Below the pieces are notes generated by a model. The model had not been told where the DNA came from. It searched no databases and saw only the letters and a list, made by a program, of their open reading frames with translations. Source: MVYY01 sp012517575 (GTDB lineage: Bacteria; Bacteroidota; Bacteroidia; Bacteroidales; Paludibacteraceae). Taken from it: a stretch of 64,000 nucleotides of DNA. The stretch lies in assembly GCA_031629035.1 (NCBI GenBank), contig JAVLUG010000016.1:182580-246579 (forward strand), read 5' to 3'. Positions 20,027 through 27,738 of this stretch are shown here, piece by piece. Made by a program: the position numbers and the translations under genes. Each line of letters begins with the position of its first letter. Position 1 is the stretch's first letter.

Positions 20027-20057
20027 CAAAAATACTCTTTTTCTTTCGATTTACAAA
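20027..20057 (-). promoter_or_regulatory. Promoter of the rplM-rpsI-rpsB-tsf operon
   Basis: On the minus strand TTTG (20057-20054), a 19-nt spacer and TATTTTTG (20034-20027) match the Bacteroidetes -33/-7 consensus fully. Transcription should begin near 20020, giving a leader of roughly 135 nt before rplM. Confidence 0.75.
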
Positions 20058-20174
20058 TAGTTAGAAATAAAATTTTGAATTTTAACCAGAAAATTTTACT
20101 TCATCAGATAAGTTATTTTAAAGCTATTTTGTGCGACTTCTTTTTCCGCTGTTATTTTTGAACAAAATTTTTTA

Positions 20175-20204
20175 ATTGATTATTTTTGAAAAGTGGTAAT
20201 TTTG
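20175..20204 (+). promoter_or_regulatory. Candidate promoter of the 3-methyladenine glycosylase gene
   Basis: ATTG (20175-20178), an 18-nt spacer and TAATTTTG (20197-20204) give a full -7 match and a partial -33 match. Transcription would start around 20211, at the edge of the AATTTC repeat tract, so the repeat would form most of the 5' leader. Confidence 0.5.
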
Positions 20205-20209
20205 TCGAT

Positions 20210-20250
20210 AATTTCAATTTCAATTTCAATTTCAATTTCAATTTCAATTT
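20210..20250 (+). repeat. Hexanucleotide tandem repeat (AATTTC)6 plus partial unit
   Basis: Six perfect copies of AATTTC occupy 20210-20245, followed by AATTT. The tract ends 16 nt before the ATG at 20267. Read as protein it gives alternating Asn-Phe, which is not part of any DNA glycosylase, so it is best seen as non-coding leader. Confidence 0.9.
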
Positions 20251-20266
20251 TTTTCTTCCATTACTT

Positions 20267-20785
20267 ATGGAAAGACTTAATATGAATTTTTATGCATTAG
20301 ATGCCGTAACTGTGGCTCAGCAACTTTTAGGGAAAGAAATCGTTCGTCGTTGGGACAATGGTTCTGTTTCTCGGTATGTTATTTCTGAAACGGAAGCTTA
20401 TTTTGGGGAGGACGACAAAGCCTGTCATGCAAGTAAAGGCAGAACTTTGCGTACAGAAATCATGTATTCGGAGGGCGGTTATGTTTACGTGTATCTGATT
20501 TATGGGATGTATTGGATGTTGAACGTGGTTACCGGTGAAAAAAGTCATCCTGAAGCGGTGTTGATTCGCGGAATAAATGATATTGTAGGTTCAGGGAAAG
20601 TTGGCAGGGAACTAAAATTGGATAAAAGTTTTTATGGCGAAAGTTTGATTTCCTCTTCGCGTATTTGGATAGAAAATTCACTCGACTCCTATCCGATAAA
20701 GTATGTTAGCGCTCCTCGAGTGGGCGTAGATTATGCAGGCGAAGAATGGCGCAACAAACCCTGGCGTTTCATTTTGCAAAGGTGA
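20267..20785 (+). CDS. DNA-3-methyladenine glycosylase (AAG/MPG family)
   Basis: This enzyme removes alkylated purines and hypoxanthine to start base excision repair. It carries VISETEAYFG, whose glutamate matches the catalytic base of the family, and YVYLIYGMYWMLNVVTG, the conserved YIYGMY core. At 172 residues from the ATG at 20267 it is slightly short for the family. An earlier in-frame ATG at 20186 would add a repeat-coded NFNFNF tail and would overlap the likely promoter, so it is rejected; an ATG at 20282 is another option. It converges with the next gene. Confidence 0.9.
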   Translation: MERLNMNFYALDAVTVAQQLLGKEIVRRWDNGSVSRYVISETEAYFGEDDKACHASKGRTLRTEIMYSEGGYVYVYLIYGMYWMLNVVTGEKSHPEAVLIRGINDIVGSGKVGRELKLDKSFYGESLISSSRIWIENSLDSYPIKYVSAPRVGVDYAGEEWRNKPWRFILQR

Positions 20786-20813
20786 TAGAGTTTTTTCCGC
20801 AAATTTTTCCTTA

Positions 20814-21137
20814 TTATTCCAAATCTTCCAAGTTTTCCAGCTCTTTTTGTGCGTCCTGCTTTGCTTGCTGTTTTTCTTCCAAAAATTGTTTTTCGACTTT
20901 AACGGTATCTTCAACAAAGACCTTTTTTGCTCCTGCACTCAACAATAAAAGAAATAAAAGAATCATTAATATGTAAGGAAACTTTCTCTTACTTTTTCCT
21001 GAAACAAAATAAGCAATAATGGAAAGAGCTAAAGCAATGCCTGCCGGAAGAAAAGCAATGGTTCCCATTGGCAGAATAACAAATACAATTCCTAAAAGGC
21101 CAAAAATAACAGAAAGAATAATCAATATATTTCTCAT
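20814..21137 (-). CDS. Small membrane protein of unknown function
   Basis: The protein (107 residues from the ATG at 21137) has three hydrophobic segments: ILIILSVIFGLLGIVFVI, FLPAGIALALSIIAYFV and a third after KSKRKFPY (ILMILLFLLLLSAGA). A charged coiled-coil tail rich in E, K and Q follows. An alternative start at 21167 would overlap the DUF3108 gene by 17 nt. It is the second gene of a pair with the DUF3108 gene. No family was recognised. Confidence 0.65.
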   Translation of the reverse strand: MRNILIILSVIFGLLGIVFVILPMGTIAFLPAGIALALSIIAYFVSGKSKRKFPYILMILLFLLLLSAGAKKVFVEDTVKVEKQFLEEKQQAKQDAQKELENLEDLE

Positions 21138-21150
21138 TACAAATAAGTTT

Positions 21151-21924
21151 TTAAATTCCTGAAACATTTATCAGACTCACCCGACCAGTTCCCACAGGAA
21201 TACTGAATTCGATCAGACATGGGATTTTTTTGCTGTCAGCCGTGATCCAAATCAGATTTTTGTCAGTTCCTTTCAACTTGTTTGTTTTGGATGAAATCGA
21301 TAATTTGAAGCAAGCCTGTTTGCCCAACTTACTGGTAGAAATTGTTTCTTTTCCTATAAATTTGATCCAAACAGGATATTCTTTTTCGTCAAAAATTGTT
21401 TGAAAAGCGATAAATTGTCCGGGTCGAATGGTGGAAAAATTAATGGTTCTCAGCTTATAAATAAGAGTAACTACATCTATTGTTTTTGGATTAATGCTGA
21501 CTGAATTGGTTTTTACCGGCCCATTTTTCCGCCGCGTAACACTTTTCACCGTTTTTCCATCGGGCAAGAATGTGTATTTTTCTGTTTTGGTATAACCTCC
21601 TTCATAAACATTTCGCTGATAAAGACTTGGTTTTAAGCTTTGCGGATCAACATACGATTCATATAAATCTCTGATTTTGAAATAAGAATCCCATTTTTGA
21701 AAAGTTGCGGCTTCAACGCTCAAATGAAGATAGGACTTTTTGGAAGTTTTGATCATTTCAGTACTCATGGTAATTTGGGCGACGTTGGTCATCATTCCGC
21801 TTAAAAAATAAGAACCTGAATAAACCAATTTCTCATTTGCATGAATCTGTGCAGTAAGCGAAAAAAACATAAACAGACTGACCAATAAGAATCCTAATTT
21901 TTTTATAAATTGACTGAGAATCAT
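21151..21924 (-). CDS. DUF3108 domain protein, secreted
   Basis: This 257-residue protein has an N-terminal signal sequence (KKLGFLLVSLFMFFSLTAQIHA, cleaved near residue 29). The rest is a beta-rich DUF3108 fold, with the family pattern of YSGSYFLSGMM early, SYFKIRDLYESYVDP in the middle and CFKLSI near the end. DUF3108 proteins are envelope proteins of unknown role. It precedes the small membrane protein on the same strand by 13 nt, suggesting joint function. Confidence 0.78.
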   Translation of the reverse strand: MILSQFIKKLGFLLVSLFMFFSLTAQIHANEKLVYSGSYFLSGMMTNVAQITMSTEMIKTSKKSYLHLSVEAATFQKWDSYFKIRDLYESYVDPQSLKPSLYQRNVYEGGYTKTEKYTFLPDGKTVKSVTRRKNGPVKTNSVSINPKTIDVVTLIYKLRTINFSTIRPGQFIAFQTIFDEKEYPVWIKFIGKETISTSKLGKQACFKLSISSKTNKLKGTDKNLIWITADSKKIPCLIEFSIPVGTGRVSLINVSGI

Positions 21925-21978
21925 TTTATTAATTATTCAGAATTTTTCAATGTATTCTTTGTAAATTTTTTAAAGAAA

Positions 21979-22287
21979 TTAGGCTTCTCCTCCTCCAAAT
22001 CCCATTGGGAAAGGTGGCATAAAGGAATTTTCATCAATTTTGATTTTCCCGTTTTGCTGTTCATATTTTGCAATATTTTCTTGAAGTGCAAACAACAATC
22101 TTTTGGCATGTTCGGGAGTGAGAATAATGCGTGATTTTACCGGTGCTTTGGGTAATCCAGGCATAATGCGAATGAAATCGAGAACAAATTCGGAAGAAGA
22201 ATGTGAAATAATGGCCAAATTGGAATAGATTCCTTCAGCAACTTCTGCGGAAAGTTCTATATTGATTTGATTTTCATTGTTTTCCAT
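21979..22287 (-). CDS. DUF3467 protein
   Basis: This 102-residue protein shows the DUF3467 pattern: ELSAEVAEGIYSNLAIISHSSSEFVLDFIRIMPG followed by KSRIILTPEHAKRLLFALQENI. The family is common in Bacteroidetes, often near the RNA polymerase genes, and its function is unknown. The tail is acidic and glycine rich. It lies alone here between DUF3108 and DUF4197 genes, all on the minus strand. Confidence 0.85.
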   Translation of the reverse strand: MENNENQINIELSAEVAEGIYSNLAIISHSSSEFVLDFIRIMPGLPKAPVKSRIILTPEHAKRLLFALQENIAKYEQQNGKIKIDENSFMPPFPMGFGGGEA

Positions 22288-22426
22288 TGTTTTATATTTT
22301 TAAAGGAATGTAAATATTCCACTGTGTATAACACGCAGCAAAATTAGTAAAATTTTATCTATGTGCGAGAAAAATATTTTCAATAATCCACCTAAGAGAA
22401 AAAAATTGACAAGATCGCGAAAAAAG

Positions 22427-23182
22427 TTATTGCTTATTCAGTTGTCCGAAAACGCGTTTCAGCAATGTTGTAGTGCGGGCTGCAGGGTCAGTGCGAATGG
22501 AATTTTCAGTCTCTGCAATTTTAGTAAACAATGCGCTCAATGCCTTGTCAGTTACATATTGATCTAATTGGGTGTTGACAGATTTCAAATTGGCAAGTTT
22601 ACCCAATGTTGAATTGGCTGCGCTGTTGTAGGCATTTATCAGTAAATTCCATGTTTCTATAGTTGATACATTTCCGACCAAAGGCTTTTTTAGGGATGCT
22701 TGAACTTTTGGGAGAAAAAGACTTTTTAATTGGCTGGAGGTGGTTTTTTGCAGATATTGCGTGGCAGCATTGTTCCCGCCCAATAGAATTCCCATTGCAT
22801 CGGAAATACTCATGTCCTGAATAGCTTTTTTAAACACGGGACCCGCTTCTTTTACAGCATCTTCTGCTGAACGATTGATGGACAAAATGGTTTTATCGAC
22901 CAGAGCTTTACCTCCGGGTATTAAACTGATATTTTCAACAATTATTTGTGCTTCTTCAGGCAATAATAATTTCAGTGCTTGATTGCCAAAAAAGCCGTTT
23001 TCCACGCTTAAGTTGGAAACTGCATTTTCTGTACCGAGAGCCAAAGCACTTTTTATGCCCGATATATTCTCTATGTTGGTGGTTGGGATGGTTCCTGAAT
23101 TTGAAACACTTTGCATAAGGATATTACATGAAGTAAGGGGAAAAAAAGTAAAACACAATAAAATTATATTTTTCGTCTTCAT
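22427..23182 (-). CDS. DUF4197 lipoprotein
   Basis: This 251-residue protein begins with a lipoprotein signal: MKTKNIILLCFTFFPLTSC, with the lipobox LTSC and a cysteine at position 19. The mature part is a helical DUF4197 domain with ALALGTENAVSNLSVENGFFGN and SISDAMGILLGGNNAATQYL. The role of this outer-membrane or periplasmic family is not known. It is transcribed away from the divergent enolase gene. Confidence 0.85.
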   Translation of the reverse strand: MKTKNIILLCFTFFPLTSCNILMQSVSNSGTIPTTNIENISGIKSALALGTENAVSNLSVENGFFGNQALKLLLPEEAQIIVENISLIPGGKALVDKTILSINRSAEDAVKEAGPVFKKAIQDMSISDAMGILLGGNNAATQYLQKTTSSQLKSLFLPKVQASLKKPLVGNVSTIETWNLLINAYNSAANSTLGKLANLKSVNTQLDQYVTDKALSALFTKIAETENSIRTDPAARTTTLLKRVFGQLNKQ

Positions 23183-23343
23183 CGTTTTTTGTTATAAAAT
23201 ATTCAATTTTCATTTTTAAAAATGTAAAAATACGCTTTTTTTTGATATTTTAAGTACACGTTTAAACAATATTAAAAGAACATTTTATTACTTTGCAGAA
23301 AATTTCAACAGAGGAATTTCTAACAAACTTAATTATAGAAAAC

Positions 23344-24633
23344 ATGAGTAGAATTGAAAAAATCGTTGCTCGCGAAGTGTTGGATTCAAGAGGAAATCCA
23401 ACTGTAGAAGTAGATGTGATGCTCGAGTCGGGCGTTATGGGAAGAGCTGCTGTTCCTTCCGGAGCTTCCACAGGAGAAAATGAAGCCATCGAGTTGCGCG
23501 ATGGCGATAAAAAGCGCTATTTGGGGAAAGGTGTACTGAAAGCCGTATCGAACGTAAACAACATTATTGCACCTGCATTAATCGGTATTTCTGCGCTGGA
23601 TCAGCGTACTATCGACAAAAAAATGATAGAACTGGATGGTACCAAAACAAAATCGAACTTAGGTGCAAATGCTATTTTGGGCGTATCTTTGGCTACTGCA
23701 AAAGCTGCGGCTGCTTATCTCGACATGCCGCTTTACCGTTACATTGGTGGAGTAAATGCGTTTGTATTGCCGGTGCCCATGATGAACATTATCAATGGTG
23801 GTTCGCATTCAGATGCTCCCATTGCTTTCCAGGAATTTATGATTCGTCCTGTTGGAGCTTCTTCTTTTCATGAAGGGTTGCGCATGGGAGCGGAAGTGTT
23901 TCATTCCTTGAAAAAAGTATTGCACGACCGCAATCTGAGCACTGCTGTTGGCGATGAAGGCGGATTTGCCCCTACTTTGAAAGGCACTGAAGATGCGCTG
24001 GAATCTATTTTAACGGCTATCGAAAAAGCCGGTTACAAACCCGGACAGGATGTGATGATTGGATTGGATTGCGCTTCGTCCGAATTTTATGAAAACGGTA
24101 TTTATGATTATACCAAATTTGAGGGACCAAACGGAGCCAAACGTACTTCTGAAGAACAGGCAAAATATCTTTCGGAATTGGTCAGCAAATATCCGATCGA
24201 TTCTATTGAAGACGGCATGAGTGAAAATGACTGGGAAGGTTGGAAACTGTTGACCGAAAAATTGGGAAGCAAGGTTCAACTGGTAGGAGACGATTTGTTT
24301 GTTACCAATGTAGAATTTTTGAAAAAAGGTATCGAAATGGGTTGTGCTAATTCCATTCTGATCAAGGTAAATCAAATTGGAACTTTGTCTGAAACATTGG
24401 ATGCCATTGAAATGGCTCACCGTGCAGGATATACAACCGTAACTTCTCACCGTTCGGGTGAGACGGAAGATGCTACCATTGCCGATATTGCAGTAGCTAC
24501 CAATTCCGGACAAATCAAAACCGGTTCGTTAAGCCGTTCAGACCGTATGGCAAAATATAACCAGCTCCTTCGTATAGAAGAAGAATTGGGTGATTTAGCT
24601 GTTTATGGCTACAAAAAAGTTACCAAAAAATGA
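23344..24633 (+). CDS. eno: Enolase
   Basis: This 429-residue glycolytic enzyme interconverts 2-phosphoglycerate and phosphoenolpyruvate. It starts at the ATG at 23344 (MSRIEKIVAREVLDSRGNP); the open frame continues upstream for 17 codons to a TTG, but the family begins here. GDDLFVTN, LIKVNQIGTLSET (catalytic lysine) and SHRSGETED (substrate-binding His-Arg-Ser) are all present. A TTACTTTG at 23288-23295 could be a one-mismatch -7 element. A terminator follows. Confidence 0.97.
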   Translation: MSRIEKIVAREVLDSRGNPTVEVDVMLESGVMGRAAVPSGASTGENEAIELRDGDKKRYLGKGVLKAVSNVNNIIAPALIGISALDQRTIDKKMIELDGTKTKSNLGANAILGVSLATAKAAAAYLDMPLYRYIGGVNAFVLPVPMMNIINGGSHSDAPIAFQEFMIRPVGASSFHEGLRMGAEVFHSLKKVLHDRNLSTAVGDEGGFAPTLKGTEDALESILTAIEKAGYKPGQDVMIGLDCASSEFYENGIYDYTKFEGPNGAKRTSEEQAKYLSELVSKYPIDSIEDGMSENDWEGWKLLTEKLGSKVQLVGDDLFVTNVEFLKKGIEMGCANSILIKVNQIGTLSETLDAIEMAHRAGYTTVTSHRSGETEDATIADIAVATNSGQIKTGSLSRSDRMAKYNQLLRIEEELGDLAVYGYKKVTKK

Positions 24634-24664
24634 CAGTATAATTTGTCAGTTTTTTTCTTTCAAT

Positions 24665-24696
24665 AAAAAAACCACCTGTCAAAAAGGTGGTTTTTT
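24665..24696 (+). terminator. Terminator after enolase
   Basis: AAAAAACCACCT pairs with AGGTGGTTTTTT around a 7-nt loop, 31 nt past the enolase stop. The trailing T run makes a classic rho-independent terminator. Confidence 0.9.
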
Positions 24697-24893
24697 ATTT
24701 TAGTAACAAAATTTTTCTAAAAAAGGCAAAGTCTTTCTGTTAATGCCCGTTAAGCTGCAAATCACTGTGTTAAATTTAGACAAATAGCTATATCACTTTG
24801 TGTTATGGAATATATTTTGTTTATTTTAGCCGTGAGAAAATATCCGAAAATATTTTTTCAAAAAAATCAATTTAAATCTTAAAAACGAAAAAT

Positions 24894-26375
24894 ATGGAAG
24901 CAACGAAAAGAAAAAAAGCGTTAGGATTGTTCTTGTTGGTAGTAGTAGTGAGTGCGGCAACAAATTTGACAACCAATTATTTTGCCGGTAAACATCAAAA
25001 AGATGGTTTCGATCGAGAATTGCAGTATCCGACGGCTTACGCAAAATTTTCAGATGTAAAGAGCGGTTTGGAAACCGATTTTACATTGGCTGCAGAACTT
25101 ACGGTTCATTCTGTGGTGCACGTGAAAACTCAGTCCAAAGCCAAAATGGCCTTTTCTCAAGATCCGTTTTTTGAATTTTTCTTTGGACGTCCTCAATACA
25201 ATCAGGAACCGCCGGTTGTTGAAGGTTCAGGATCAGGTGTGATTATTTCCAATGATGGATATATTGTAACCAATAATCATGTAATTGAAGGTTCATCCAA
25301 AATTGAAGTTACTTTAAACGACAAACGAACATTCGAGGCAAAAGTTATTGGAGCCGATCCCAATACTGACTTGGCACTTATAAAAATCGATGCAGAAAAT
25401 CTTCCCATCATTCCTTTTGGCAATTCCGATTCGTTGAAAGTTGGCGAATGGGTATTGGCAGTGGGGAATCCATTTAATCTCAATTCTACCGTTACAGCGG
25501 GAATTGTAAGCGCTAAGGCAAGAAATATTAATATTATTAATTCCAAAATGCGTATTGAATCTTTCATTCAGACCGATGCTGCCGTTAATCCCGGCAATAG
25601 TGGCGGTGCGCTGGTCAATACGCGTGGCGAACTGGTGGGTATTAATACAGCGATAGCTTCTCAGACGGGTTCGTTTGCAGGTTATGCTTTTGCTATTCCT
25701 GTGAGCATTGTTAAAAAAGTAGTTTCCGACTTGCGACAGTACGGAGTGGTACAGCGAGCCGTTTTGGGTGTTGAAATTGCAGATATTACAGCACAGCTGG
25801 CAAAAGAAAAGGATTTGAAAACATTGGAAGGCGCTTATGTGGCCAATGTAAATGCCGGAAGTGCTGCCGAAAAAGCGGGCATTAAAGAAGGAGATGTCAT
25901 CGTGAATGTGAATGGCGTGGCCGTTAAATCTGTTTCTGAATTACAGGAACAAATTGGACGTTATCGTCCCGGCGATAAAATTTCAATTACCGTTATACGT
26001 AAAAATAACGAGTTGAAGTTCAACAACGTAGAATTGAAAAACAGTCAGGGAAGTGCCAGCATAGTTTCATCTGACAAAGTTGATGTTCAACAACTTTTGG
26101 GTGCTACTTTCAAGGAATTGAACAACAAGTTGAAAAAGGATCTTGATTTGGATTATGGTGTGCAGATCACATCGCTGACAAAAGGAAAGCTAATGCAACA
26201 GGGCGTGAAAGTGGGCTATATTATTTTGAAAATCAACAATCAGACTATCAGAAGTGTGGATGATATTCAGTCTGCGGTAACAGCAGCTTTAAACAGCGAA
26301 GACAAGGTACTTTTCATAGCCGGTGTTTATCCGAATGGAAGAATTACTTACTATGCAATTAATTTGGAAGAATAA
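24894..26375 (+). CDS. HtrA/DegP-type periplasmic serine protease with two PDZ domains
   Basis: This 493-residue protein has an N-terminal membrane segment (about residues 9-24, LGLFLLVVVVSAAT), then the trypsin-like domain with the triad residues in NNHVIEG (His), NTDLALIKID (Asp) and NPGNSGGAL (Ser). Two PDZ domains follow (about 290-380 and 400-490). It should degrade or refold damaged envelope proteins. The gene lies between enolase and rpoD and is closed by a strong terminator. Confidence 0.95.
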   Translation: MEATKRKKALGLFLLVVVVSAATNLTTNYFAGKHQKDGFDRELQYPTAYAKFSDVKSGLETDFTLAAELTVHSVVHVKTQSKAKMAFSQDPFFEFFFGRPQYNQEPPVVEGSGSGVIISNDGYIVTNNHVIEGSSKIEVTLNDKRTFEAKVIGADPNTDLALIKIDAENLPIIPFGNSDSLKVGEWVLAVGNPFNLNSTVTAGIVSAKARNINIINSKMRIESFIQTDAAVNPGNSGGALVNTRGELVGINTAIASQTGSFAGYAFAIPVSIVKKVVSDLRQYGVVQRAVLGVEIADITAQLAKEKDLKTLEGAYVANVNAGSAAEKAGIKEGDVIVNVNGVAVKSVSELQEQIGRYRPGDKISITVIRKNNELKFNNVELKNSQGSASIVSSDKVDVQQLLGATFKELNNKLKKDLDLDYGVQITSLTKGKLMQQGVKVGYIILKINNQTIRSVDDIQSAVTAALNSEDKVLFIAGVYPNGRITYYAINLEE

Positions 26376-26419
26376 TTATCTGCAAGAGTTTCAAAAAAAA
26401 TATTTTCCGTTATTCATGT

Positions 26420-26459
26420 GGAACTTACTCTTTTTCACGAAGGGAGTAAGTTCCTTTTA
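26420..26459 (+). terminator. Terminator after the HtrA-type protease gene
   Basis: GGAACTTACTC (26420-26430) pairs with GAGTAAGTTCC (26444-26454) around a 13-nt loop and is followed by TTTT. It lies about 45 nt beyond the stop codon. Confidence 0.88.
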
Positions 26460-26589
26460 TGCTTAGTTATTGATAAAATCGCAATAAATTAATTTTAAAA
26501 TATCGTTTCTGAGTATGTCTTGAATAGAAAAAGAAATTTTTTCAAGTCTTTTTAAAACAAAAATTTAGTAAAAACGTTATATAAGAAAT

Positions 26590-26620
26590 TTTGTGATCAA
26601 CCAAAAAAGTATTAATTTTG
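26590..26620 (+). promoter_or_regulatory. Promoter of rpoD
   Basis: TTTG (26590-26593), a 19-nt spacer and TAATTTTG (26613-26620) give a full match to the Bacteroidetes consensus. Transcription should start near 26627, leaving a very short leader before the ATG at 26644. Confidence 0.8.
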
Positions 26621-26643
26621 CACCCTAATTTTTTAAGGCAAAA

Positions 26644-27504
26644 ATGAGGCAATTAAAAATTACAAAATCAATCACGAATCGCGAAAGTGCATCGCTCGAC
26701 AAGTACTTGCAAGAAATTGGAAGAGAAGATCTGATCAGCGTGGAAGAAGAAGTTGAGTTGGCTCAACGGATTCACAAGGGAGATCGAGTCGCATTGGAAA
26801 AGTTAACACGCGCCAATTTGCGTTTCGTTGTTTCGGTAGCAAAACAGTATCAGAATCAGGGTTTGAGTTTACCCGATTTGATCAATGAAGGAAATCTTGG
26901 ACTTATCAAGGCTGCCGAAAAATTTGACGAAACACGCGGGTTTAAGTTTATTTCCTATGCTGTTTGGTGGATCAGACAATCTATTTTGCAGGCTTTGGCC
27001 GAGCAGTCGCGTATTGTTCGTTTACCATTAAATCAGGTTGGTTCGTTAAACAAAATCAACAAGGCATTTTCAAAATTTGAACAGGAAAATGAGCGTCGTC
27101 CTTCACCAGAGGAATTGGCAGAAGAGCTGGATATTCCGGTGGATAAAATTGCTGATACCATGAAGGTTTCCGGACGTCATATTTCTGTTGATGCGCCGTT
27201 TGTTGAAGGGGAAGACAACAGCTTACTCGATGTAATGGTGAATGAAGATTCTCCCGATGCCGACCATCGTTTGATCAACGAATCACTTTCCCAAGAAATT
27301 GAAAGGGCTCTGTCAACATTAACAGAAAGAGAGCATGAAATTATTAAAAAATTCTTTGGGATTGGTGTTCCTGAAATGACATTGGAAGAAATAGGCGATG
27401 AATTTGGGCTGACACGCGAACGTGTTCGTCAAATCAAGGAAAAGGCAATTCGTAGATTGAGAAACAGTTCTAAAAGTAAATTATTGAAAAGTTACCTCGG
27501 GTAA
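26644..27504 (+). CDS. rpoD: RNA polymerase primary sigma factor
   Basis: This 286-residue sigma-70 protein is the compact Bacteroidetes primary sigma, lacking region 1.1. Regions 1.2 to 2 (residues about 15-110, with ANLRFVVSVAKQYQNQG and GFKFISYAVWWIRQSI) and the region 4.2 helix-turn-helix (EEIGDEFGLTRERVRQIKEKAIRRLR) are clear. It recognises the TTTG/TAnnTTTG promoters used throughout this window, including its own, which suggests autoregulation by competition only. A terminator follows. Confidence 0.96.
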   Translation: MRQLKITKSITNRESASLDKYLQEIGREDLISVEEEVELAQRIHKGDRVALEKLTRANLRFVVSVAKQYQNQGLSLPDLINEGNLGLIKAAEKFDETRGFKFISYAVWWIRQSILQALAEQSRIVRLPLNQVGSLNKINKAFSKFEQENERRPSPEELAEELDIPVDKIADTMKVSGRHISVDAPFVEGEDNSLLDVMVNEDSPDADHRLINESLSQEIERALSTLTEREHEIIKKFFGIGVPEMTLEEIGDEFGLTRERVRQIKEKAIRRLRNSSKSKLLKSYLG

Positions 27505-27540
27505 TTTTCATAAAATGGTTATTCTAAAATGAATGCAAAG

Positions 27541-27569
27541 GGCATCTCCAAAATAGAGATGCCTTTTTT
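27541..27569 (+). terminator. Terminator after rpoD
   Basis: GGCATCTC pairs with GAGATGCC around a 7-nt loop, followed by TTTTTTG; it sits about 36 nt past the stop codon. Confidence 0.9.
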
Positions 27570-27738
27570 GTTGTTGTCTGCGTTTTCAAGAAATGATGCA
27601 TTTCTAAAAATAACAGTCTATTTTTAGAACGTAATTTAAAAATTATCGTGTAATTTTGTGGGTTCAAAAGAATAATTTTGCATTGAAGCTACATAATTAA
27701 TTTCTGCAGGTTTTTTTATATATAAGTTCTCAATTCTA

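Noticed and set aside
20186..20266. N-terminal extension of the DNA glycosylase coding for a repeated Asn-Phe stretch
   Set aside because: It is encoded by the AATTTC repeat, has no counterpart in the family, and overlaps the likely -7 element.
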